DNA of 64,000 nt from Thalassoglobus neptunius (GCF_007859735.1 NZ_SIHI01000001.1:1570251-1634250), one strand, 5' to 3'; positions 29,625 through 38,839 are shown, counted from the first letter of the stretch. Notes: a model not told the origin generated them from the sequence alone. Program-made: numbers and translations.

Positions 29625-30512
29625 ATGTACCACCCACTCTTCAACAATCCGGAAATCAAGAACCAGATCTGCGAAATCGGGCGTCGTGTCTACGACAAAG
29701 GATTCGCCGCAGCGAATGATGGTAATATCTCTCACCGTGTTGGAGAGAATGAAGTGCTTTGCAGCCCGACGATGATCTGCAAGGGCTTCATGAAGCCGGA
29801 TGACATCTGTATGGTCGATCTGGAAGGAAAACAACTCGCCGGAACCAAGAAACGAACCAGTGAAATCCTGCTGCACCTGGCGATCATGAAGCATCGTCCA
29901 GACGTGAAAGCTGTCGTTCACTGCCATCCTCCGCACGCAACCGCTTTCGCCGTCGCACGCGAAGCCATTCCTCAGTGTGTGCTTCCGGAAATCGAAGTCT
30001 TCATGGGCGAAGTCCCACTGGCTCCTTACGAAACTCCCGGCGGACAGAAATTCGCTGACACTGTCGTTCCGTTTCTGAAAGCGACCAACACAATCATCCT
30101 GACGAACCACGGAACCGTCAGCTTCGGAAAGACTCTCGAAGAAGCATACTGGAAGACGGAGATTCTCGATGCGTATTGCCGAATTCTGATCCTCGCAAAA
30201 CAGATCGGTGGAATCACCTATCTCAACGAGCAGAAATCACGAGAGCTTCTTGATCTCAAGCAGCGACTCGGATTCGACGATCCGCGATTCCATATGGAAG
30301 ATTGCGACCTGTGCGGCAACACTGCCTTTCAGGAAGGATATCGCGAAAACAACGTCCCGGCTCCGCACACCAAAGCCTTCGATCCTCCTCCTTCATACCC
30401 TGGTTACATGAAGACTCCTGCATCGGCACCAGCTGAAGCATCCGGAGGAAACATGGACGCTCTCGTCAAAGCAATCACTGACGAAGTGATCGCTGCCCTG
30501 AAGTCATCGTAG
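29625..30512 (+). CDS. class II (zinc) aldolase, fuculose/rhamnulose-phosphate type, BMC cargo
   Basis: A 295-residue aldolase/adducin-family enzyme. Zinc ligands His99 and His101 (VVHCHPPHATAF) and His162 (TNHGTVSFG), with catalytic Glu80 in KRTSEILLHL, are all present. FucA-type enzymes are about 215 residues; this one has an extra ~75. Its tail contains CDLCGN, a Pro/Ala-rich linker and a terminal amphipathic helix (277-295, MDALVKAITDEVIAALKSS), the form of a C-terminal encapsulation peptide. Known PVM loci use this enzyme to make lactaldehyde and DHAP from L-fucose or L-rhamnose. It is the last gene of the operon. Confidence 0.93.
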   Translation: MYHPLFNNPEIKNQICEIGRRVYDKGFAAANDGNISHRVGENEVLCSPTMICKGFMKPDDICMVDLEGKQLAGTKKRTSEILLHLAIMKHRPDVKAVVHCHPPHATAFAVAREAIPQCVLPEIEVFMGEVPLAPYETPGGQKFADTVVPFLKATNTIILTNHGTVSFGKTLEEAYWKTEILDAYCRILILAKQIGGITYLNEQKSRELLDLKQRLGFDDPRFHMEDCDLCGNTAFQEGYRENNVPAPHTKAFDPPPSYPGYMKTPASAPAEASGGNMDALVKAITDEVIAALKSS

Positions 30513-30560
30513 AAAGCTTTCTCGAAGCAAGTGCGACTTTGGGAGTTATTGTCTTCGGCC

Positions 30561-30589
30561 GCTCAGAACAAAGTGAGTTTGTTCTGAGC
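30561..30589. terminator. perfect hairpin after the BMC operon
   Basis: GCTCAGAACAAA (30561-30572) and TTTGTTCTGAGC (30578-30589) form a perfect 12-bp stem with a GTGAG loop, between two convergent operons. No T-run follows on either strand, so it may be a factor-dependent stop or an mRNA-end stabiliser rather than a classic terminator. Confidence 0.5.
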
Positions 30590-30723
30590 GTTGGGCTGAG
30601 TGGTTCCGGACCAACAACGTCGCGCACTCCGCTCCAGGATACCGCTTCTTCCTTCGACAAAACGAATCAGCATTGAGTCGCGCAGAGCATTGCGACTTTA
30701 CGTTGAGAGCGGAACCAACTCCG

Positions 30724-32091
30724 TTAGCCCGCTTGTTCTTCCGATTGATTGAGAGCCCCTTGAACGATTCGCAGGTTCGGAGCACCGGAACCTGAATTGT
30801 TCTCATCTCCGATCAGGCGTTCGCTGTAACGTGGCCACGGAACCGGATTGTAAAGCTGGATCTTGCTGATCTTTCGCTCGGACGCTTCGAGAACCTGAAT
30901 CCGAATCTGATTCCATTCGAAGTATTCGCCCTCTTTGGGAATCCGTTCGAGGGTCGAGAAAACGAAGCCCCCGAGTGTGTCGTAGCTGTTGCTGTCAGGA
31001 AGTTCGATTTCTAGCAGATCGTTCATCTCATCAATCCGCAATCGCGCGTCGACAGCCACGGTGTGTTCGTCGATCCATTCGACACCTTCTTCTTCGTCTT
31101 CGTCGAACTCGTCAGCGATATCTCCCACGATCTCTTCGAGAATGTCTTCGAGTGTCACCAGACCGGTCACTCCGCCGTATTCATCCAGCACGATGGCAAG
31201 ATGTAATCGCTTTTGCTTCATCTGATTGAGAAGCGCTTCGATTGTGCTGGTCTCCGGAACATAGAACGCTTCCCGAACAATGTCCCCAAGACTGACGTTC
31301 GCATGATCGTTTCCGATTTGTTCGAGCAGATCCCGTGCGTAGAGGATTCCAACAATCTGATCCGCCGATCCATTCACGACGGGAATTCGGGAATGCCCCG
31401 CTTCCAGAAGTTCCAGGCGTGCTTCTTCGAGAGTTTTATCCACCTGGATCGAGATGATGTCCGTCCGCGGAGTCATGACGGCGCGAATATCTTCCTGCCG
31501 CAGCTCCATCATTCGATGCAGCATTTTCCCGGCTTTCGATTCCAGAACTCCCTCGCGTTCGCCTTCATCGACAACACTCTGAATTTCTTCCGTGAAGGTC
31601 TCGACCGATTCCGGCGTCGGTTCTTTCAGTCCAAATAACCGATGAAAGAACTTGTCCACAGCGTTCGAAAAGAAGGTGACTGGCGAGCAGATTCGCATCG
31701 TGAGATCGATGGCTGGCCACGTGTAAAACAGTAACTGTTCCGCGAGCACATGCGACAACGTCCACGGAATCAGCCCGATAAAGATCCAGCAAAGGACCGT
31801 CGCAATCAGCAGGTCTCCAACCAGTTCGAAAGCGCTCAATGCTTCGATGGGCGAGTGTCTTCCGTAGCCTGCTAACACGATGGCGAGGGTGAGCGTTGTC
31901 GTCCGAACGAAATCGGAAGCCTGGAGCGCCTGCTCATCGTCTTTGAGAATAATTCCAAACCGTGGCTCGTTGTTCTTCTGTCTGCAGACGAATGCCAATC
32001 GGCTTCGAAAGAAGTTTCGCAAGCTGTCGCTGACAGTCGCATAAAAAGCGCTCATCAGAAAACAACAAACGGCAAGAGTGAAAATGTTCAC
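30724..32091 (-). CDS. HlyC/CorC-family CBS-domain membrane protein
   Basis: A 455-residue CNNM/CorC-type protein. The N-terminal DUF21 part has about four membrane helices (for instance IFTLAVCCFLMSAFYA and LIATVLCWIFIGLIPWTLSHV). Two CBS domains lie between about 195 and 330 (RAVMTPRTDIISIQ, IPVVN..QIVGILYARDLL, LVTLEDILEEIVGDI). A C-terminal CorC_HlyC domain starts near EWIDEHTVAVDARLRIDEMN. The family is tied to magnesium/cobalt efflux. It follows ybeY after 184 bases, a conserved arrangement in bacteria. Confidence 0.93.
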   Translation of the reverse strand: MNIFTLAVCCFLMSAFYATVSDSLRNFFRSRLAFVCRQKNNEPRFGIILKDDEQALQASDFVRTTTLTLAIVLAGYGRHSPIEALSAFELVGDLLIATVLCWIFIGLIPWTLSHVLAEQLLFYTWPAIDLTMRICSPVTFFSNAVDKFFHRLFGLKEPTPESVETFTEEIQSVVDEGEREGVLESKAGKMLHRMMELRQEDIRAVMTPRTDIISIQVDKTLEEARLELLEAGHSRIPVVNGSADQIVGILYARDLLEQIGNDHANVSLGDIVREAFYVPETSTIEALLNQMKQKRLHLAIVLDEYGGVTGLVTLEDILEEIVGDIADEFDEDEEEGVEWIDEHTVAVDARLRIDEMNDLLEIELPDSNSYDTLGGFVFSTLERIPKEGEYFEWNQIRIQVLEASERKISKIQLYNPVPWPRYSERLIGDENNSGSGAPNLRIVQGALNQSEEQAG

Positions 32092-32275
32092 GACGGGTAT
32101 TCTGGTAAAAGGGCTGAATCGGTCCGGAAGAGGCTCGTTGAAGTGCCCTCAAAACCAGCGAACGAATTGTGCATGAAACGATTCATTTTCTCACTGAGTT
32201 TTGAAGGTCCATCCTCAAAGTCATCTGCTCTTCCGTTTTCACTCGGTTGGACTGTTTAAATGCTCTTACATCGCC

Positions 32276-32743
32276 TTAAGTTGAATAGTTCGGGATCAGA
32301 TTCCAATTTTTGAGGACCACTCTTTCCCGGTCCCGCATCTGCTGTTTTTCTTCGTCGGTGCTGTCTTCGTATCCGCACAGATGGAGTGTTCCATGGATGA
32401 GATACAATCTGAGTTCATGTTTCGAGTCCCATCCGAACTCGGCAGCTTCACGACATGCTGTGTCGGTACTCACGACCAACTCTCCATCGAGTGGACCTGA
32501 CTGCCCGCCTGCTTCTTCAACTTCTGATTCGTCATATCGAAAACTGATCACATCGGTCGGGTAATCGTGCTGCAGATGATCGCGGTTGACTTGATGAATC
32601 GTTGGATCATCCACCAGCGCAACGACAATCTCTGCCTGAGGAATTTGCTCTGCATCCAGGACAGCCTCGATAGTCTCTCGAACGAAGGCGTCATCAACAT
32701 CAATTTGCCGCTGGTTGTTTGACAGATGAATCTTGTACTTCAC
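32276..32743 (-). CDS. ybeY: endoribonuclease YbeY
   Basis: A 155-residue rRNA-maturation endoribonuclease. The core motif reads HGTLHLCGYEDS: two zinc-ligand histidines are present, but the third position is Asp where E. coli has His, a change also found in other phyla. Two upstream ATGs are in frame (32767 and 32800), but the protein-family start is near VKYKIHLSNNQRQ, so the GTG at 32743 is preferred. The gene overlaps the end of the HD-membrane gene by 44 bases in any case, giving coupling. Part of the phoH-HD-ybeY-corC cluster. Confidence 0.92.
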   Translation of the reverse strand: MKYKIHLSNNQRQIDVDDAFVRETIEAVLDAEQIPQAEIVVALVDDPTIHQVNRDHLQHDYPTDVISFRYDESEVEEAGGQSGPLDGELVVSTDTACREAAEFGWDSKHELRLYLIHGTLHLCGYEDSTDEEKQQMRDRERVVLKNWNLIPNYST

Positions 32744-35105
32744 TCTTTTTTTTTCCGTCAGGCGCATCGGGATAACGTATCCGACCGTGATAAATTCCAA
32801 TCAAAGACTTGGTCACAGAATCTTGAATTGTGCGAATGTCTGACATTTTCAGATCGCATTCGTCGAACTGCCCATCGAGAAGTCGCCGCATCACGATATC
32901 GTTCACAAGCGTTTCGATTCGCTTCGGCGTCGGTTCTGTGAGAGACCGACAGGCACTCTCACAAGCATCGGCGATCATCATAACGCCGGTTTCCCGAGTC
33001 TGTGGCTTGGGACCAGGATATCGAAACGAAGACTCTTCCGCGTCTGTTTTGTGATCCGGTTTGCATTCCGCGAGTTTGGCGGCCTCGCGATAAAAATACT
33101 CGACAAGAGTCGTTCCGTGATGCTGTTCGATGAAGTCGATAATGGGCTGCGGAAGGCCATATTGTTCAGCCAGTTCCACACCATCTTTCACGTGCCCGAT
33201 AATAATAAGCGTGCTCATGGCAGGATTCAGTTGCTGGTGCCGACTGCTCGAAGCATCCTGAAGATTCTCAATGAAATACTGCGGTTTGAGCATCTTTCCG
33301 ATGTCGTGGAAATAGGCTCCAACACGCGCCAGAAGGCCGTTCCCTCCGATCCGTTCCGCAGCTGTTTCTGCGATGCTGGAGACTGCGATCGAGTGGTTAT
33401 AAGTCCCCGGAGCAAGTCGCACGAGATCTTGAAGCAGCGGGTGCGACGGATCACTCAACTCCAGAAGCGTCATGTCCGTGACAACGCCGAAGGCGCTCTC
33501 GATAAACGGAAGACTGCCCGCGACCAAGAAGCCAGCGACAAGGCAAAGAGCCGCCCCTTTCGCATTCATCACGAGCAACTGCGTGTCCTGCATCACCTCT
33601 GTGACGGACTGCGTTTCGATAATGGCAATTCCGCAGCCGACTGTGAAAAACGTGATTGCGGAAATGAAACTCGTTTTGATCAACGTCGCCCGAGTTGAGA
33701 CTCGCTTCAACGGAATAATTGCCGAAGTGGCTGTCGCCATCAGAACGAGAAAGTGATTGAACTGGCCTGTCGTCGCCATTGTCAGCAGCAACGACAGCGA
33801 GAAGGCGGTCATCGTCGCCAACACTTGATTAAATGCTACAGACAGCAACAAAACCGTTGTAAGAAGTGGCACGATCTCTGCGCGGAGCGGATCGAGTGAA
33901 ACGATCCGGCCGATGAACGCCGTTGCGATAATCGCAACCCAGAACGTAATCAGATAGTTGAGGTTGTTCGCAATCCGGGGTTCGTTCTTGGCGATGTAAA
34001 AGCCATTCAAGATCGTCAGCACAGCCACCATGACGAAGGCGACCAGCATCCGACTGAAACGAGCTCCTTCGTGAATCTTGGACTCTGCCGCGTTGTATTC
34101 ATCGAGAAGCAAACTGAGGTGAGACTGGTCGAGAAACTGTTGCGGTTCAACCAGCAAGTCCCCTTTTAAATAGCGTTCCATCCGGGGATCGACTTGTTCT
34201 CGAGCTGCTGCGATTTCCGCAGCTGTCGCAGATTGATCAAAGATCAAAGTCGGCGTCGCACGTTCGATTAACCAGTGGATCATCGGACGACGAATTTCTG
34301 GAGAGAGTGCTTCGAAGGTATCCCAGGAATATCCAAGTTGACCCGCTTCGTTCAGCTGATCCTGAAGACGAACACGCGGCAGAAGAACAATTCGGCCGGT
34401 TTCGAGTCCGTCTCCGTTGTTGACAATCAGCAGCCTGCGATCCGGCGTCAGGTTTCGATTTTGACGTTGTGCAAAATCACTCCCGATCAGTCCCGTTTCG
34501 AGGATCGGTTGAATGAACTCGCGAAACTCTTCGACCATTGCTTCGATTCGCTGTTCCGCGCGAGTCATGTCCGGGCCGACAATCGCTGATCGGAGAATTG
34601 CAAATCGCTCGGCAGGCGAACCAGCATGAAACCAGTCTCCGACGATCTTCCCTCCCAGATCGCTCGACGACTGCTGAGTCAGACCGAAGTTTTGACGAGT
34701 GGTGAGCGGAACAAGTTCGAGAGTTTGGGCGGCGGCGATTTCGCCGAGTGCTGCCCGCAACTCTTCCGGCAATGACATCAGCGGAGCCGAGTTCAGTCGA
34801 AAGATCCACGGAACCGATTCGGCAGCACGTTCTCTCGCAATTTGAGTCTGTTCGACATCAACGCGTTCGAATTCAATTTTCGCAGCGACGCCATGCTCGA
34901 TGTAATCCCCGCGACGATATTGAAACGGGGACTTCCAGCTTTGCAGCGCAATGACAAGCAGCACAATCGCAACAAACGAGACACCAATGCGGATTTGCAA
35001 GCGGCGATCGCGCAACGATTTCACAAACCGTTTTAAGGCCGTGTCTGGACGGCGGATTCCCGCTGATTTCGAAACCCGGCTCCGTTTGTGTCCGAATCTA
35101 AACAT
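32700..35105 (-). CDS. 7TM-HD phosphohydrolase (PgpH/YqfF type)
   Basis: An 801-residue membrane protein: a first helix near 35-55, a long extracytoplasmic segment to about 350, then seven closely packed helices (FSRMLVAFVMVAVLTILNGFYIA to ALCLVAGFLVAGSLPF). A cytosolic HD domain follows with the metal motif in GTYNHSIAVSSIAETAAERIGG and AYFHDIGKML. Relatives hydrolyse cyclic-di-AMP. It lies between phoH (5 bases away) and ybeY (overlapping), the standard order. Confidence 0.93.
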   Translation of the reverse strand: MFRFGHKRSRVSKSAGIRRPDTALKRFVKSLRDRRLQIRIGVSFVAIVLLVIALQSWKSPFQYRRGDYIEHGVAAKIEFERVDVEQTQIARERAAESVPWIFRLNSAPLMSLPEELRAALGEIAAAQTLELVPLTTRQNFGLTQQSSSDLGGKIVGDWFHAGSPAERFAILRSAIVGPDMTRAEQRIEAMVEEFREFIQPILETGLIGSDFAQRQNRNLTPDRRLLIVNNGDGLETGRIVLLPRVRLQDQLNEAGQLGYSWDTFEALSPEIRRPMIHWLIERATPTLIFDQSATAAEIAAAREQVDPRMERYLKGDLLVEPQQFLDQSHLSLLLDEYNAAESKIHEGARFSRMLVAFVMVAVLTILNGFYIAKNEPRIANNLNYLITFWVAIIATAFIGRIVSLDPLRAEIVPLLTTVLLLSVAFNQVLATMTAFSLSLLLTMATTGQFNHFLVLMATATSAIIPLKRVSTRATLIKTSFISAITFFTVGCGIAIIETQSVTEVMQDTQLLVMNAKGAALCLVAGFLVAGSLPFIESAFGVVTDMTLLELSDPSHPLLQDLVRLAPGTYNHSIAVSSIAETAAERIGGNGLLARVGAYFHDIGKMLKPQYFIENLQDASSSRHQQLNPAMSTLIIIGHVKDGVELAEQYGLPQPIIDFIEQHHGTTLVEYFYREAAKLAECKPDHKTDAEESSFRYPGPKPQTRETGVMMIADACESACRSLTEPTPKRIETLVNDIVMRRLLDGQFDECDLKMSDIRTIQDSVTKSLIGIYHGRIRYPDAPDGKKKSEVQDSSVKQPAAN

Positions 35106-35110
35106 AGTTG

Positions 35111-36112
35111 TCAGGACTTCTCCATCGACGCAGTTGCAACTTCTGTCGTTGCATAGCGATTTCGCGTGGGACGTGTTTCCTGATCGTCATACGCCTTGAC
35201 GATCTCACGTACCAAACGATGGCGAACGATATCCTCTCCTGTCAGTTCAACGACCTGGACTCCCTGAATTCTTCCGAGGCGCCGAATCGCATCGTTAAAT
35301 CCAGATGTGACGTTGTCTGGCAAGTCTGTTTGTGTTGCATCCCCTGTCACGACAATGGTCGAGCCCTCGCCCATACGCGTCAGGAACATCTTCATCTGAG
35401 TGATTGTTGTGTTCTGTGCTTCATCGAGAATGATAAATGTATCATTGAGAGTTCGCCCGCGCATGAAAGCCAGCGGGACGATTTCGACCACGTCGTTCTC
35501 GATGTATAACCGAACCTGCTCGAAATTGAGCATATCGTTCATCGAGTCAAGCAGCGGTCGGAGGAACGGATTGACCTTGGCGAGCATATCGCCTGGCAGA
35601 AAGCCAAGCTTCTCTCCGGCTTCGACAGCTGGGCGAACGAGGACGATTCGGCGGACTTTCTCTGACCGAAGCGCGTTCACTGCCATCGCCACGGCAAGAT
35701 ACGTCTTTCCGCAACCTGCCGGGCCTTTGCAGAACACCAGATCATGATTCCGGATGGCTTCAACGTACTTCGCCTGACCGGGTGTCCGAGGCTGAATTCG
35801 CTTGGCCTTCTCGAAGAGGTCGATCACCTGCTCCGATGACGGACGCTCTTCTGTTTGATTTGAAAGCAACCGGTCCACAACCGCATCGTGGGCGATTCCA
35901 TCGCGCTTGATGATCTCTCGCAGTTGCTCGAACGCGTTGACGGTCGAGTCAACAGCGTCGCTTTCCCCTTCGATGACGATCGAATCGCCACGCAACACGA
36001 TCGCTGTTCCATAGGCATCGCGCAGCCGACGAACATGGCTGTCACTCGGTCCGAAGAGCAAGCGAGCTTCATCTGGATAAAGCAGAGGAATTGTGGAAGA
36101 TGTTGTGGTCAT
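35111..36112 (-). CDS. phoH: PhoH-like ATPase
   Basis: A 333-residue protein: a small N-terminal KH-like part (to about 90), then the PhoH P-loop NTPase with Walker A CKGPAGCGKTYLA, VRPAVEAGEKLGFLPGD, Walker B FIILDEAQNTT and sensor VVTGDATQTDLP. In this cluster it is thought to work in RNA maturation with YbeY. First gene of the minus-strand operon. Confidence 0.95.
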   Translation of the reverse strand: MTTTSSTIPLLYPDEARLLFGPSDSHVRRLRDAYGTAIVLRGDSIVIEGESDAVDSTVNAFEQLREIIKRDGIAHDAVVDRLLSNQTEERPSSEQVIDLFEKAKRIQPRTPGQAKYVEAIRNHDLVFCKGPAGCGKTYLAVAMAVNALRSEKVRRIVLVRPAVEAGEKLGFLPGDMLAKVNPFLRPLLDSMNDMLNFEQVRLYIENDVVEIVPLAFMRGRTLNDTFIILDEAQNTTITQMKMFLTRMGEGSTIVVTGDATQTDLPDNVTSGFNDAIRRLGRIQGVQVVELTGEDIVRHRLVREIVKAYDDQETRPTRNRYATTEVATASMEKS

Positions 36113-36550
36113 TCACTAAGCCAACAGAGTTGTTTCTGAACTGAAGATGCGTGCCCGGGGTCGTCAGAATCACCGGTTCGTTGTGAAAGAAACGGCTCGT
36201 GTCAATACTTTTGAACACGTGGATAGCAGCAGGATAAGCGTCTGCGTGGATCGATTTTGGGTTAAGAAAATCGCCGCAACGCGATCTGTGGAGACGAAAA
36301 GACCTCTAACAGAGCGATCGGCGGGCTCATGCTTCAATTTTGACCTCGGACTTCTCCGCCGATCGGATCCAGGCCAACGAGGCGATCGAATTGACGTGAT
36401 CTTGCTCCACTGATGAATCAATGAGCTGGCTCATTCCGAAGAGCCTGCCCATCAGGATTTGAATGGCAGAATCGGCTCTCAGCGAATTGACGCTGAAGGT
36501 GCTTGAGGAGAGTTCCCCTCACGATTCACCTTGCCATCGATTCATAGATT
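36113..36550. other. 438-bp region upstream of phoH
   Basis: No gene with protein-like composition. A GAGCTGGCTC mini-hairpin near 36422 is the only structure noted. It should contain the phoH operon promoter, which I could not identify. Confidence 0.3.
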
Positions 36551-36817
36551 TTATCCCGTAGATTTGTCATTGGAAAGCACTTCAGCCACCTTTTTCCGAA
36601 TTCGATAAGTCACTACAAGAACAGGGGGTTTGTCGTTGACAGACTGACAAAATACGATCTTCCCGTAATGAGACGTTCCTGTTTTGAGCAGTTCCACCGA
36701 ACGAAGGTTCGCGCCAACCGCTCGAAATTGATTCAATGTGAGGGGTGTTCGATCCGAAAACTCCTCAGAGGAAACCGGTCCGCGAACGAATTCCGACGGA
36801 AGAAAAATCGCTCTCAT
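36551..36817 (-). CDS. possible small hypothetical protein
   Basis: An 88-residue frame starting ATG, 35 bases downstream of the glmL-like gene on the same strand. The sequence looks moderately protein-like (GKIVFCQSVNDKPPVLVVTYRIRKKVAEVL) but shows no recognisable motif and has no clear Shine-Dalgarno. It could equally be spurious. Confidence 0.35.
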   Translation of the reverse strand: MRAIFLPSEFVRGPVSSEEFSDRTPLTLNQFRAVGANLRSVELLKTGTSHYGKIVFCQSVNDKPPVLVVTYRIRKKVAEVLSNDKSTG

Positions 36818-36852
36818 CGAATGCTGATCGATTCACAGACCGTGCGAGATCG

Positions 36853-38610
36853 TTACTCGTCTGACCAGAGTGGACGCCCGCGACCATCGAGAATCAGCCC
36901 GACTGTTCCACCCTTCACTGTCCGCGAGACACTCTTCCCCTTCCCGGCTCCGACATCGAGTCCTCGTCCCGGAGTGATTGTGACCTCCGCCGTCTCTCCG
37001 CCTTTCAACGGAAAAATGACCTGTTCACCGAATCGGATCTCCCCCTGCTCGGAAAGAGTCGAACCGGAAACGTGATAGCTCATCGCGATTCGCCCCAGCT
37101 TCGTTGCGCCCGCCGGAGCGATAACCGTTCCGAGAGAAATCAGGCAATCTTTCTCAAAGACTTCCAAAGCTGCATCAGGATGCACAGCTGCGAGAACGCC
37201 CAGGTGCGGCATCATGAAGATGCTGTCCTTGGCCAATTCCGTGAATCCTTCCGGCTCGAACGCATCGATCATCATCTGAGCTGTCTGCAACATTTCTGGA
37301 GCATGAGAGAGAACACCACCCGATGCGACCAGCAGATCGAGCTTCATGTTGTTGACAATCGAACGCCCTCCCCCTTCCTGCACAAAAGTATCACCGACAG
37401 TCCGCTGCTGCTGGACTCCTTTTAGAGTAGTGGCAAACTCTTTGTGTTGCTGATACGCCAATCGAAGCGCTTCACGAGCGACAGCTTGCTCGAACACAAG
37501 TGCTTCTGCCGTCTGCGGAATTGTTGTCGGCCGGATCATTTTGTTCTTCACGCGATTTCGAAGCTCGCGTTCATCCATCGCCTGATCAGCCCACCTCAAG
37601 ACATTCGGCATCCCTGCTTCAGAACAGACATTGGAGATGGAATAACTCATCCCCAGGTTGGCACTCACAGTCCGATTGAATGTCGGAGAACCATCCGCAC
37701 CTTCGAAGACGCTAAAGACATCCGTCGTCGCTCCGCCAATATCCACACCCACACAGTTGATCTGCCGCGCCCGCGCGATCTGTTGCAGAATGTCTCCCAC
37801 AGCACCGGGAGTTGGCATGATAGGCGTATCGGTAAGCTTCATGAGCCGATCGTAACCGGGCGCATGGGCCATCACGTGTTCAAGAAACAGATCGTGAATG
37901 CAGTCTCTGGCAGGGGCAAGATTCTCGAATTCCATTTCCGGACGGACATTGTCGACGACCGACAACGTCACCGATTCGTCGAACGTTTCTGAAACTTCGG
38001 AAGCAGCTTCCTTGTTGCCTGCGAAGATGACTGGCATCCGGTAGTTGCTTCCGAATCGCGGCTTCGGCTTGGCGGGTGCAATCAGTTCGGCAATCTGCAC
38101 GACGTGCTTCTTCGTTCCTCCGTCAGTCCCTCCAGCCATCACGACCATGTCGGGTCGCAAATCTCGGATTCGTTTGATCTGATCATGTGGTCGTCGCCGA
38201 TCATTGGAAGCGATCAAGTCCAGCACGATCGCCCCGGCGCCCAAAGCGGCTCGCTCTGCACTCGCTGCGGACATCTCGCGCACGACCCCGGTCACAAGGA
38301 CCTGGAGCCCTCCGCCCGCGCTCGATGTCGAAATATAGATGTCGCAGCCTTCGTTTCCCTGAGCAGGACGAATCAGATTCCCGTCATCATCGAGCAGTCG
38401 CCGCCCCGAAAGTTCCGCCACTTCGGCAGCTGCGTTTCGAACCCCAACGGTGACATCCGCGACCGGTTCTTCGACTGTGGTCGGCGCCTCTCCGCGATAT
38501 GTCTGCCGATAATGCCCATCGACCTTCTCAATCAAAATTGCTTTCGTCGTCGTGCTTCCACAATCCGTGGCAAGAATGACATTGATTTTCGAAGGGTCGA
38601 GATCAGGCAT
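36853..38610 (-). CDS. GlmL/MutL-like ATPase (glutamate mutase accessory family)
   Basis: A 585-residue protein of the ASKHA-type GlmL family. ILATDCGSTTTKAILIE is the phosphate-1 motif, DMVVMAGGTDGGTKKH and GVDIGGATTDVFSVF are the nucleotide-binding blocks, and LLVASGGVLSHAPE is the adenosine motif. In clostridial gene clusters this protein sits next to the B12-dependent glutamate mutase subunits. None of those subunits is in the window, so a role in repair or chaperoning of another B12 enzyme, or an unrelated role, is possible. Length is slightly above the clostridial form. Confidence 0.88.
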   Translation of the reverse strand: MPDLDPSKINVILATDCGSTTTKAILIEKVDGHYRQTYRGEAPTTVEEPVADVTVGVRNAAAEVAELSGRRLLDDDGNLIRPAQGNEGCDIYISTSSAGGGLQVLVTGVVREMSAASAERAALGAGAIVLDLIASNDRRRPHDQIKRIRDLRPDMVVMAGGTDGGTKKHVVQIAELIAPAKPKPRFGSNYRMPVIFAGNKEAASEVSETFDESVTLSVVDNVRPEMEFENLAPARDCIHDLFLEHVMAHAPGYDRLMKLTDTPIMPTPGAVGDILQQIARARQINCVGVDIGGATTDVFSVFEGADGSPTFNRTVSANLGMSYSISNVCSEAGMPNVLRWADQAMDERELRNRVKNKMIRPTTIPQTAEALVFEQAVAREALRLAYQQHKEFATTLKGVQQQRTVGDTFVQEGGGRSIVNNMKLDLLVASGGVLSHAPEMLQTAQMMIDAFEPEGFTELAKDSIFMMPHLGVLAAVHPDAALEVFEKDCLISLGTVIAPAGATKLGRIAMSYHVSGSTLSEQGEIRFGEQVIFPLKGGETAEVTITPGRGLDVGAGKGKSVSRTVKGGTVGLILDGRGRPLWSDE

Positions 38611-38783
38611 AACAACTCGTCAATCGCAGGCACTGAAGGAATTCTAATATCCGGATCGTAACTCGAAGTCGTCCCGATAGGAAATGCAGCGTGTTGAACG
38701 TCGCTGACTTCACTTGAGATTCGCCGCTTCCGCGAGCAGGAACGGAAAGGCATCGCTCTTGAAATGTGTCCACCGCGCATGAA

Positions 38784-38821
38784 ACAACCCGCCCTGAGCC
38801 AACTCAGAACGGGTTGTGAAC
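38784..38821 (-). terminator. terminator of the parvulin gene
   Basis: ACAACCCG (from 38784) pairs with CGGGTTGT (to 38817) and CTGAG with CTCAG inside, around a CCAA loop, with two mismatches. It is 20 bases after the stop; the T-tail (TTGTTTC on minus) is short. Confidence 0.55.
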
Positions 38822-38839
38822 GTTTCAGCAACCGAAAGC

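Noticed and set aside
32220-32275. Minus-strand CCGAGTG ... GGAAGAGCAG resembling the element's right half
   Set aside because: The left half and the closing hairpin cannot be found; too weak to call a copy.
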